Source: Gentiana macrophylla (Eukaryota > Streptophyta > Magnoliopsida > Gentianales > Gentianaceae). Taken from it: 64,000 nucleotides of DNA. The stretch is taken from positions 62,001-126,000 of the forward strand of contig JAOBSW010000755.1 of NCBI GenBank assembly GCA_026214975.1, in the 5' to 3' direction. Each line of letters begins with the position of its first letter. The stretch's first letter is position 1. The notes beneath the pieces were generated by a model that did not search any database, was not told the DNA's origin, and worked only from the letters and a program-made list of their open reading frames with translations. Both the position numbers and the translations under genes were made by a program. This document shows, piece after piece, positions 1 through 11,612 of the stretch.

Positions 1-1354
1 GATCACTGACCAATGCATCCCTAGCAATTTTCTCGAAAGCTAAAGTTCTTTGGAAGAACTATGTAGCTTTGCATTAAACGATAAATAAAATAGACAACGG
101 GCAGTTATTTCAGATAGACTAGTGGGAGTGATATAAGGAAATGAATCTCGGATTCACTTCTTGAGTATCACAGAAAATTCATTTTCTGTTTTCGGATTCG
201 TTGGAACGAACGTATTCATTTTCAATAGGATAATTTGTTTGTCTTATTGACGATAAATATAACATTCGTAGCACGAACCCAAGACTCGGACTTTTGTTTG
301 ATAAAGTTAAAACCACTAAGAAATCTTTGAATATGTATATGTAACACAATATAAACGCAAATGGTTTCCGTATTTAGATAAACGCTTCTTTCTATTCTAT
401 TAATTAGTGCATATTCCCTAACGACAAGATCTGAAGACTAGCTTAGGGTGATTCTTATCTCCCAGTCAAAGGAACCCTGTCTCAAAGGAACAATGCCTAA
501 GTTTCCTTTCAATCGGGAAAAGGGTAATAGATTTAAAGAAGTTACATAGCTTGTTCATATCGACCTTCGGGGTCATATGAAAGATACAAGCTAGTGGGAG
601 CTTCTGAGTAATGACATATTGTCTGATAACTACTCAAAACTCCGGTAAGTTTATCCAAAATATTTGGAGAAAATCTACGATTTCACCGGAGATAGAGTAT
701 TCCATACTCGAGAAATAGGTTCTTGCGTAGTCTTCGGGACTGATGCTCGGCCTGCCTCCCAGTGAAATGTTTTCACTAAAGGATACACCATAAACTTGCC
801 TTATATAGTCATTGGTGTGCTATGATACGCTGCTGAACTCATTTAAGATATTAATTGCAAAATAACGGTTTACGTTGTGATGAAAAACCGAGAAGTCTAC
901 CTAAAAAGATGCCTACACATTTGTGGATAATGAGTGAATTCGGTTCACCCCACTTCCGTAAATATAGACATTTAGCATTTAGTGATTGAAGGTAGGACTG
1001 GAAATTTTTCATACACGTTCAGTCGTGAAATATCTTAATGCATCGAGTAAAGGTTGGTTATAAAACTCGTAAAACCGAGAGAATGACGGTTATCTTTGTC
1101 AAACTCGGTCCGATAGAGTCTATAAATAACAACCTTAGATCTTGAAGTATTTGTACTCAAGATGTTACTAAGCGATTTGTTCACCCACATCCAACACGGC
1201 GATTGGTGATAACACTAATAAGAACTACTAAACTAGATCAGTATATCAATCCACCCCGAACGCAGTGGGCGTATGGTTTGTCCATTACACATTGCAGGAC
1301 CTTACGGTATATAGGATAGATTGATGACCTATAGTCCTTCGTGGACTGTATAGG
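1..1354 (+). mobile_element. Outer LARD-like LTR element, internal region, left part (interrupted)
   Basis: This is the internal region of a plus-strand LTR retrotransposon whose 5' part lies beyond the left edge. Read in reverse complement, it is collinear with about 4.8-5.8 kb of the inner element. Shared stretches include the block ending in agtgggagtgatataagg near 120-140 and the ttggttataaaac block near 1053. No gag, protease, integrase, reverse transcriptase or RNase H motif is visible in any frame, so it looks like a non-autonomous LARD-type element, although heavy decay of a coding element cannot be excluded. It is cut at 1354 by the inner element and resumes at 10282. Confidence 0.7.
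1350..1354. repeat. Target-site duplication ATAGG, left copy
   Basis: The five bases ATAGG directly before the inner element's left end are repeated exactly at 10282-10286, directly after its right end. This is the 5-bp duplication expected from retroviral-type integrase and fixes the inner element's borders. Confidence 0.9.
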
Positions 1355-3059
1355 TGAAGGATGCAGGTTCTTGGATCTAAACGAATTAGATCTATACGCA
1401 GCGGATGGATCACGATTTACATAACATAACGCATAATTAAAGGACTTAAACAAACTACAAGGGGGTTAAGTTTATCTTACCAATAGTGGGAAGAGAAGCC
1501 AAGATCTTCCAATGTGTTCTCCAAACGGTGGTTGGTGGACACGATCCTTGATTTGAAACCTCCTTGATATGCTTTCAAGAAAAACTCTAAGTTTTTCTTC
1601 AACCAAAAAACCCAAGACAAGAAACAAATTTTTTCTCTTTTTTGGTGATATGGAAGTAAATTTTCAAGTGTTTTTACACTTGGAATAACTCTCCTTTTAT
1701 AGGAGAGTAAATCCTTGGTCTCAAGTTTTAATTAATTAAATAAATAATCAATTAAACAAAATAAAAGATATTTTCCTTAATGAATAATTGTGACATGTCA
1801 TTGACCAATAGGAAACCAAATAACATGTCATACAACCAATCACATAACAAGAATATCTTTTATTTTCCATAACGCATAAGAAAATTAATTCTTGTGCTAA
1901 TTAAGACCATAATGGCGCCACCCTAGGGTTTTAGCCCACATAAAATGTCTTTTATGTGTATTATATTATTTAGCCCAACTAAATAATATCCATGCATATC
2001 AATTAATTAGCCCGACCAATTAATTATCACTGAGGCCCAAAACAGGAAAAACATCCGAATTACAGAGCCACATCGGGGACCATGGACTATAACCGATAGC
2101 TCCAATAATTAATTATTCATCGAGCAGAATAAGTACATTAATCATTAATTCCGGATTACGCCACCATAAACCCAAATCGAACTCTACCGATTATAGATAT
2201 ATACTTATACTCAACCCATAGAGTGAATAAGCGTCCATTGATATAATCACTACATACGGATTAACCCTCCATAGATCTGTCCATTACGAGTGGGAAGTCT
2301 CCGTGAACCCGACTCGAGAATATCTTATCCTTATTTACCATCAACCCACGATGATCAATTAGTACGCATATCGACTAGTAGCTAATTAGTCAAATGTGAA
2401 CTCCGGGATCGATCACTTTCTTAGGGCTAACAAATAAGGGGATCTGTCTCTACTACTCCCGTAGGAAGGAATGGATTCCATGTCTGTGAAAATCAGAACT
2501 ACTCACTCATCTGGAGATAGTGCCAATGAGAAGTGGCTTGGAACACATATTAAAGTGAACCGTAACTAACACATCAAACACTACCCCGGGACAAGCAGCA
2601 TCCTGTGATCACCTCAGATTAAGGTTGATCCATATATGATCATCTAATGATTTAATAAGATTCCTCGATTACGGAATTATACCGAGAAATTGAGATTAAA
2701 TCGGTCCAAATCTATATGAATGCCATCATATATAAATGCCCCACGTAGGTACCCTCTACCGACAGTCCGGATAAGACTATCACACCCTAAGGTGTTCTGG
2801 GCGCATTATTGGTGTTTTAATCAAGAGACCCTAAACTCTGATTAAGTTCACCACGGACTAACAATTTAAGTATATCACCACTAACTCAATCCTCACGTGC
2901 ATGCCATACACCGAGTTAAGCGGTTACATCTTGATATACTTAGGGGTTTGCTGCAAGATGTATTATTTACAAGCACAAAGCAAGTAATAAGGGAGATAAA
3001 ATCATCATCCATTACTAAAAACAATTACACAAATTGTCTTTCGGGCACTACACCTAACA
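1355..3059 (-). repeat. 3' LTR of inner element
   Basis: This 1,705-bp LTR runs on the minus strand from TGTTAGGTG at 3059 to CATCCTTCA at 1355. It aligns end to end with 8570-10281. The two differ by scattered small substitutions and indels, for example near 2092 versus 9313. It follows the purine-rich tract at 3061-3071. Confidence 0.92.
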
Positions 3060-3060
3060 A

Positions 3061-3071
3061 TCTCCCACTTG
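3061..3071 (-). promoter_or_regulatory. Polypurine tract of inner element
   Basis: On the minus strand this reads CAAGTGGGAGA, two bases upstream of the 3' LTR start, the normal place for the plus-strand primer. A second copy of the same 11-mer lies upstream on the minus strand at 3131-3141. The outer element shows the same doubling. Confidence 0.8.
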
Positions 3072-6000
3072 CACGAAATGACAAGCAACGATTGTTTTAG
3101 AGCACACCTTTCTCATCTTATTCACAACACTCTCCCACTTGCTCTAAAAGCGGATGAGATATATTCCTTAATGCCGTACCCTCCAAGCACCGGACTTGGT
3201 ACCTTCGATCGCTTTGGTTCTCGGCCCGAGGCGAAACGTTGCCGGTCCATCTAATCGGCGGTACTCTCTCAATATGCTTTTGACCTCTAAAGTGAGAGAA
3301 GATCCTTCTAAGCTATTTCTTCACTTGTTTTCACAATGAAGTGATATCGGCTTATCGGACACGGAATTACTCCCGGACCAAAAAGGAAATTCTAAGCACT
3401 ATGAGTAAACACTGAGCCGAGATCAACGTAATGATCATCCTTAATCGACTACAAGTCGAATCGGTGTAGTCAACCATATTCAAGTTTGCATCTGAATATA
3501 CAAGCATATGATTCCTCGTTCTCTAAAGATACTTGAGGACGTACTAAAACTGCTACTTATTGCTCAAATCCAAGATTCGATTACTATTGACTTATAATAA
3601 CCTCGACTTGCCGTAGAGAGACTACATCCCATTTTCTCTTTATCCGGAGATTTAGAGAATCATTCACGAGAGGTAGGGGTAGGACTACTCTCGATGAATG
3701 GTGCAACCGTATATGCATAATCATCTTAACCAATAAGACGGATGGGATAGCCAATGACTCATTCTTGTGAATTTGACCGAATCAAATTCTTAGAATATAG
3801 TCCAATTCTCTCATCTAGAGAATCTTGGCGTGTCAGTTTCTGACTTCAGATAGCACACCCATGTTGTTTCCAACCGTTTTAGTGTTATCATTCATGAACA
3901 CTAATACTACTATTTTACCAATATTGATATCCAGTCTACTAAAGACTTATCAATATTCTGGTCAATTCCACATATTTTAAAACATGTGACTTTAAATGAC
4001 CGAGAGGTTCTCTTAAATCCACAGAGGATATAAGCCATGGCAGTGCCTCCTACCAAAGGTTCTTTTCGAATGAATTAAGATATCGTTAGTCTCGCAAAAA
4101 GGTCTTGGGAATCACCCCTAACTTCGCTTTGTAACGAATCCGTTATTCATTCTTAGCTAAAACCATTCGTTTCGAATGAATTTGATTCCGTTGTTCGGCA
4201 AGAAAGTCTCAGGGAATCACCCCTATTTTTCGCTTTTAACGAAATCTAGCAAGGCGAGTGGTGAGAGAGTTCAAGGTCCGGTTAACTCTCTAGTTGTCGA
4301 GGAATCACCCCCTATACCACTCAACTTTGCATATTGAAAGTTTAAACTTTCCTATTCATTCAAATCTTTTCCGTGTAGATCCAATTGCTCCCACTGGGCC
4401 TGAGACACTCAGGTGGTTCTACAAGAGGTGAAACAGAAACCCTGAGTACCAAAACTCCATTCACAGGGGTTAAGGTTTTCAAACCAACCTCTATAATCGT
4501 AATCCTATACTGACCCACAAAGAGCCACAAAGTTATCAATCACCCCCGAGACTATAAAGTCCACAAAACCACAATGGGTCAACGGTTAAACCATACTCCC
4601 ACTGCGTTTTGGGTGGATTGACATTCGATCTAGTAGTATTTATCGAGTGTAATCACCAACAACCGATGTTGGGCGTGGTACGATTAAATCGAGATAGTAA
4701 CTACCTTTGGGTAACCATACTCCAAGGTTTAAGGTCATTATTTATAGATTCTATCGGAAGGCTTGTGACAGTTCAACCGTCACTTTTCGATCTCAGAATC
4801 TTATAACCAACCTTCACTTGACGCATTAAGATATTTCACGAGCAGTCACAATCTGAACGTATGAGCAAAATCTCGATCCTACCTTCAAGCATTAAATGCT
4901 AAATGCCTACATTACGGAAGTGGTGTGAACCTAATTCACTCCTTATCCATAAATTTACTAGCATCTTCTAGGTAGACTTCTCGGTTTACATAATAATGTT
5001 AACCGTTATTTTGCAACCAATTATCTTAATCGAGTCACAGCGATGTATTGTAGCACATCAATAACTATATAGGGCAAGTCTATGGTTTCTTTCTCGGTGA
5101 GAAACATTCCACTTAGGAGGCGGTGAGCATCAGTCCCAAGACTATGCTATAGCCTATTTATGAGCATGGAATACTCTATTCTCTCGCTAAAATCGAGAGA
5201 CTCCTCCTCGTATTCTTTTGATAAACTAAATCGCGTTTCGGTAGTAGTTATCGGACAAAATGTCACCACTCAAAAACTCCCACTAGCTTGTGTCTCTCAC
5301 TAGACCCGAAGGTCATGATGAACAAGCTATGTTACCCTTCAAATCTATTACCCTCTCACGATTGAAAGGAAACTTAGTCATTGTTCCTTTGAGATAGTGT
5401 TCCTAGACTAGGAGATAGGAATAACCCTTAGCTTGATCTGCTGAGTCTTATCTCTAGGATATATGCACTAATTAATAGATATTGAAGGGTCGTTTATCTT
5501 AATACGGAAACCTTTTACCTTTAATAGTTTTAGATGTGTTATACTTATTCAGCTTTTCTTAGTGGTTCTGACTTTATCAAACAAAAGTCCGAGTCTTGGA
5601 TTCGTACTACAAATGTCATATTCACTTTCTATGAGGCAACAATATATCGAGTTGAAAGTGAATCCATTTGCTTCAACGAATCCAGAAGCAGAAAAATAAA
5701 TTTTTTCGTGATATTCAAGGATAGAATCGAAATTCATTTCCTTATATCACTCCCACTATTGTAATTTGAAATTACGCCCCGTTGTTACTCTATTAATCGT
5801 TAATGCACAGCTTCCTTGTTCTCCCAAAGAACTAAACTACCGAGTCAAGTTACTCGGTTAAGAAAGTCGCTAAGGATTCATTGGTTAGTGATCCGAAATC
5901 ACTTTCCTTATCCTATACTTTCTTTAATTAATGTTTCGGTTTAGCCTCAAAACTTTAGTTAAGATGATTAACACTTATAGACATTCTTTCCCATTCTCAA

Positions 6001-8554
6001 CTTTCCTTAAAAGGAAATAGTCTTGAACTAGCAGTTCAATTGAGTAGACACTACTCGTGAACTGTGGGATGTCTAATAAAAGTGTTACCCAGTGGGACTA
6101 ATTTTCTAATAAATTAGAAAAACATAAGATAAAAGCTCCCACTAGTTTATCGGTTCCAAATTCCGTCTAACTAGCGACACTTAAATTTATGATTCTCCAA
6201 TTTTTCTATTAGAAAATTTCTCGTGTAGACACTACACAATTAAAATTCACTAGAAGAATTTTGTTGTCCCAATCATCTTTCAAACTAACTACGGTTGTCT
6301 CTCGTTCTGCACGAGTGACAGCAGTGACATACTTATTTACGTCACTTAAGTCTTGAAGGCTTCAAAAGAAATATCTCTTCCGAAAAATTAATCGCATGTG
6401 AGATTAATAAATACAACGTTCTAGTTACTTACCACTTTTAACGAAGTCATTACTAGTCAATTTTACACTAGCGATCTAGCACCTTAGAGATATATATATG
6501 ATTGTAAATAAAATTGATGAGAAAATAAATCCAAATCATACACTACTAAAATTTTAGGAACATAAACTAAGTACTTATAGTCTATCCTACTGTTCCAAGG
6601 ATTTAATCTAATGCCCAGTGGCGCCTTAGGGTAGGTCAAAGAGGTTTCGATTAATATTGAAGATCGATTGAGAATCGAACATCTCATTTGTGATCGTCAA
6701 TCACCTTTCCTTTTTCAGCCAAGGTACTACCAAAAATACCCTTTATGAGTGTGACCTCTCTGTCTCAGATTTTTAGGTAGACCCGAGTGTGCCGCTTAGG
6801 GTCGGTCGGTGACCAGCGAGTACCCAAAATCCTATCCTTTCGGAGACCAAGCCTTGAATTTTGATAGCGGTGAAGGCCTTCCTTCAGGAGGCCGGTCCCA
6901 GAGCCGGCACGAGGCGTCACCATTCTCTCACGTTGCTTGTGTCAACGGTAGAGGCCGTGGGGTCGGTGTCGCCTCTCCGCTCCCACTCAATATTTTGAAA
7001 AAGTGGTGGGTTTCTTGATCACGTTTTTGGACTTGATGTTACATTAAGGAACAATAAATCATAGGCCCGAATGTTGTCGGTTATGTGAGCTAGCCCACCC
7101 GACCTATTCGTTAGAACATATGTGGCCGCCGGACGGGTCAAGGCTAGGAGAGGTCCGTTGAGCCGTAGTGGCTCTTCGGATGGCTCAAGATTGCTGGACC
7201 CCGTGCAAACGCCACACGTGGAGGGTGAAGTCGATTGAGCCGTAGCTACGTTGACCACCCAACCGTGGTTAAACCACTTTCGAACCTGTTTGCCCGTGAT
7301 TATCCAATCCTTAAACATCAAACTTTCACGTAGACACTACGAACAAAAACGTAATCTCGTCTTAGGTAAGGTGGAATTCACCGAGAATCCAACACCTTAA
7401 CCACGAGGTTTCGGGATTTTACTCCTTATGCTTTCGCAGAGTGGGATTCACCGAGAATCCATCACCCAACCTCGACGATTGAAAAACCCGTGTTCCTCGG
7501 TTTTTACCTAATTAGTTTCTAATTAATATCAAACAATTAATTAAAACTAATCGTGTGTTTTATACATGCCTAACTAATTCCTCGAATTAATTTCTACATG
7601 TATGCATATGGAGTGGAATTCATGATATGATGCATGTCATGGCAATTTTCCGGTTCTACTCATACAATCTACACATGTATACTAGTGCGGAAAATAAACA
7701 CCGAGATGGACCGTTGGCACCCCCGTAACTAATCTATTCGAAAATAAATTAAAACCCTAATCTGCAGCTGTTGAGAATCTTCGACGATCGGCATATCAAA
7801 CGAACTTGGATCGGGATGAAACTTTCCAGATCTAATCTTCATTCTTCGGACTTCAAGATGGACGGTCGGATCGGAGCTTTGACTTGTCAATCTTCCTCAG
7901 TGAGCCGCCCAACTTGCTGCTGAAACAGACTCTCACAGCAGCGCATCATATACTTCCCGAGATCGATCGGGGATGAAGATGAATCCCGATCGTCCTGAAA
8001 ATTTTATCTCACGTCCAAAACTCCATGATTATCGATCTGACCGGTCGGATTTTAATTTGAACGGTCCAATTTTTCCCAGAAAATCGAAGAAGTCACAGTT
8101 AGGGTTTCTGTGGATCCTGCGTTTTTCTGTTACAGCAGCCACTTCGCAGCAACGAACGGAAACCCAAACAGACTCTGATCGACACCAAAATTTGTGGGAT
8201 TGTTCATAAACTTCCAATCTTGATTCTGACCGGAGGGATCTTCGTTTTAATGGCTCAAACAACGGAAAAAACGAAAAGACTAAACAGCTAATGTACAGAT
8301 CTATTTTCTGGAAATTAAAATTGCAATAATACATAAATTACATAATTTCCTATACTCATATGAACGAATTTTCATCGTTTATATGAGTTTACAATAGATC
8401 TAACGGGAAAACGGTGCCAACCCCAATCCATCTCTTCAACCATAGCAATTTAAAAAATTATTAATGCATAATAATAAGTAAAATATCACCTACATGCAAT
8501 TCCACTCCTTTAAATCGTTTAATTACGATTATGACTATATAAATCGTGGAACCT
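3072..8554 (-). mobile_element. Internal region of inner element, no gag-pol seen
   Basis: About 5.5 kb between PBS and PPT holds only short unrelated open frames. The longest on the minus strand (7019-7321 and 8029-8334, about 100 codons) resemble no gag or pol domain. Three copies of GAATCACCCC occur at 4109, 4214 and 4302, matching three copies in the outer element (10471, 10561, 10669). The part next to the PBS (about 7.7-8.5 kb) is an AT-rich leader. I read the whole as non-coding, mobilised in trans if at all. Confidence 0.7.
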
Positions 8555-8567
8555 GGCTCTGATACCA
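8555..8567 (-). promoter_or_regulatory. Primer-binding site, tRNA-iMet type
   Basis: The minus strand reads TGGTATCAGAGCC, two bases after the CA end of the 5' LTR. This is the classic plant copia primer-binding site complementary to the 3' end of initiator methionine tRNA. It sets the element's orientation. Confidence 0.92.
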
Positions 8568-8569
8568 CA

Positions 8570-10281
8570 TGAAGGATGCAGGTTCTTGGATCTAAACGAA
8601 TTAGATCTATACGCAGCGGATGGATCACGATTTACATAACATAACGCATAATTAAAGGACTTAAACAAACTACAAGGGGGTTAAGTTTATCTTACCAATA
8701 GTGGGAAGAGAAGCCAAGATCTTCCAATGTGTTCTCCAAACGGTGGTTGGTGGACACCGATCCTTGGATTTGAAACCTCCTTGATATGCTTTCAAGAAAA
8801 ACTCTAAGTTTTTCTTCAACCAAAAAAACCCAAGACAAGAAACAAATTTTTCTCTCTTTTTGGTGATATGGGGCGAAATTTTCAAGTGTTTTTACACTTG
8901 GAATAACTCTCCTTTTATAGGAGAGTAAATCCTTGGTCTCCAAGTTTTAATTAATTAAATAAATAATCAATTAAACAAAATAAAAAGATATTTTCCTTAA
9001 TGAATAATTGTGACATGTCATTGACCAATAGGAAACCAAATAACATGTCATACAACCAATCACATAACAAGAATATCTTTTATTTTCCATAACGCAAGAA
9101 AATTAATTCTTGTGCTAATTAAGACCATAATGGCGCCACCCCCAGGAGTTTTAGCCCACATAAAATGTCTTTTATGTGTATTATATTATTTAGCCCAACT
9201 AAATAATATCCATGCATATCAATTAATTAGCCAAACCAATTAATTATCACTGAGGCCCAAAAGCAGGGAAAAACATCCGAATTACAGGAGCCACATCGGG
9301 ACCATGGACTATAACGATGAGAGCTCAATAATTAATTATTCATCGAATGAATAAGTACATTAATCATTAATTCCGGGATTACGCCACCATAAACCCGAAA
9401 CTGAACTCTACCGATTATAGATATATACTTATACTCAACCCATAGAGTGAATAAGCGTCCATTGATATAATCACTACATACGGATTAACCCTCCATAGAC
9501 TGTCCATTCTGAGTGGGAAGTCTCCGTGAACCCGACTCGAATATCTTATCCTTATTTACCATCAACCCCCGATGATCAATTGTACGCATATCGACTAGTA
9601 GCTAATTAGTCAAATGTGAACTCCCGGGATCGATCACTTTCTTAGGGCTAACAAATAAGAGGATTGTCTCTCTACTTCCCGTAGGAAGGAATGGATTCCA
9701 TGTCTGTGAAAATCGAACTACTCACTCATCCCGGAGATAGTGCCAATGAGAAGTGGCTTGGAACACATATTAAAGTGAACCGTAACTAACACATCAAACA
9801 CTACCCGGGACAAGCAAAGCATCCTCGTGATCACCTCGGGATTAAGGTTGATCCATATATGATCATCTAATGATTTAATAAGATTCCTCGATTACGGAAT
9901 TATACCGAGAAATTCAGATTAAATCGGTCCAATTCTATATGAATGCCATCATATATAAATGCCCCACGTAGGTACCCTCTACCGACAAATCCGGATAAGA
10001 CTATCACACCCTAAGGTGTTCAGGCGCATTATTGGTGTTTTAATCAAGAGACCCTAAACTCTGATTAAGTTCACCACGGACTAACAGTTTAAGTATATCA
10101 CCACTAACTCAATCCTCACGTGCATGCCATACACTGAGTTAAGCGGTTACATACTGATATACTTAGGGTTTGCAGCAGTGTATTATTTACAAGCACAAAG
10201 CAAGTAATAAGGGGAGATAAAATCTGTCATCCATTACTAAAAACAATTACACAAATTGTCTTTCGGGCACTACACCTAACA
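8570..10281 (-). repeat. 5' LTR of inner element
   Basis: This 1,712-bp LTR is the partner of 1355-3059. It ends in CATCCTTCA at 8570, just before the PBS, and starts with TGTTAGGTG at 10281, next to the right ATAGG duplication. Confidence 0.92.
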
Positions 10282-11612
10282 ATAGGATCCTGATCATAGA
10301 GGTTGGTTTAAAAGCCATAACCCTGTGAATGGAGTTTCATACTCCAATTCTGTTGGAACTCTTGTAGAACCACCTGAGTATCTCAGGCCCAGTGGGAGTA
10401 ATTGGAACTACACGGAGAAGAGTCGAATGAATAGGAAAGTTTAACTTTCAACGCAATGCCGAGTAATTTAGGGGTGATTCCCAAAAGGTAGAGAGTTAAC
10501 CTGGGCGGTGATCTCTCTTACCACTCGATCTTGCTTGATTTCGTCAGAAAGCGGGAAATAGGGGTGATTCCCTAAGACTTCCTTGCTGAACAACGGAATC
10601 TGAATTCATTCAGAACAGAAGGGTTTTAGCTACGAACAAATGGCGGATTTGTTACAAAGCAAAAAATAGGGGTGATTCCCTAAGACCTTTTTGCGAGACT
10701 AACGGCATCTTCATTTATTCAGAATGAACTTTTGGCAGGATGCCTGCCATAGCTTATATCTTTTGGGGATTAAAGCAAACCTCTCGGTCATTTCAAAGTC
10801 ATATATTTTATATGGACTTGACCAGAATATTGATAAGTCTTTCGTAGACTGGGCATCAATATTAGTAAAGTAGTATGTAGATTAGTGTTTGTGAATGGTA
10901 ACACTGAAACAGTTGGGAACAACATGAGTGTGTTATCTGAAGTCAGAGTCTGACATGCCATCGGGATTCATTCTAAAGGATTTGATTCGCTCAAATTCTC
11001 GAGAATCGATTATTGGCAATCCCATCAATTCACCTGGTTAAGATATTCTTGCATTTATGCAACATTCAACGATGTAGTCTACCCTACCTCTCAGGAATGG
11101 TTATCTAAACCTGCAGATGAATACTAAATGAGATGTTTAGTGAATCCTCAGGTCTCTTCGGGAGAATGAGGAATAATATGCTGGTATATTCAAGCGCAAA
11201 CTAGAATATAAGTAATGACACTGATCCTGACTTTAGGTTAGATTAAGGATGATCGTTAAGTCGATTTCGTCCTCAGTGTTGAATCAGAGGCATATTGAAA
11301 TCGTACCACCGGATTAGATGGAAAGGCGATGTTTCGATCCCAAAGATTGACTCAAGACGCCAACCTACCTGATCGGTGTACCACGTCACATGGTGTTCGG
11401 ATTCTAAGTACGCGCCGGGTCACTGACCTACCCTACGGCAGCACACTACAGTCGTGCTTGGAAGGATGAATTACTAAGATGCGCTTGGAGGGTACGGATT
11501 TGAGGGATACGTCTCACTTGTTTTGAGCAAGTGGGAGAATGTTGTAGATATAGATATAAAGGGGTTTTCTCTAAAACAATTAATCCACTTGCCTTTCGTG
11601 CAAGTGGGAGAT
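10282..11612 (+). mobile_element. Outer LARD-like element, internal region, right part
   Basis: This continues the outer element after the inner insertion; 10282-10286 is the second ATAGG. It matches, inverted, about 3.06-4.5 kb of the inner element, including the cctgagtatctcaggccc block near 10370 and the three GGGGTGATTC motifs at 10471, 10561 and 10669. It ends with the PPT and the 3' LTR. No coding domains are visible. Confidence 0.75.
11601..11611 (+). promoter_or_regulatory. Polypurine tract of outer element
   Basis: CAAGTGGGAGA directly precedes the TGTTAGGTG start of the 3' LTR. The same 11-mer occurs 73 bases upstream at 11528-11538, as in the inner element. Confidence 0.8.

Larger units (their letters stand above)
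1355..10281 (-). mobile_element. Inner LARD-like LTR retrotransposon, complete, minus strand
   Basis: This is a full-length element of about 8.9 kb. It has two LTRs (1355-3059 and 8570-10281), a tRNA-iMet-type PBS, a PPT, and ATAGG on both sides. LTR ends are TG...CA on the minus strand (TGTTAGGTG...CATCCTTCA). The roughly 5.5-kb internal region shows no recognisable gag-pol motif, yet parts of it match the outer relative. It inserted into the outer element of the same broad family in opposite orientation, making a large imperfect inverted arrangement. The copia-type PBS and PPT suggest a Ty1/copia-derived parent; this is inference because no reverse transcriptase is present. Confidence 0.9.

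Noticed and set aside
7019..7321. 100-codon minus-strand frame in the inner LARD-like element
   Set aside because: No retroelement motif, and no conserved counterpart could be seen in the outer element.
7750..7762. aaaccctaa strings as interstitial telomere repeats (also 11716)
   Set aside because: Single units, not arrays of the plant telomere repeat.
8555..8567. tRNA gene
   Set aside because: Only the 3' end complement of tRNA-iMet is present, as expected for a PBS; the same holds for the tRNA-Asp matches at 40757 and 62745.
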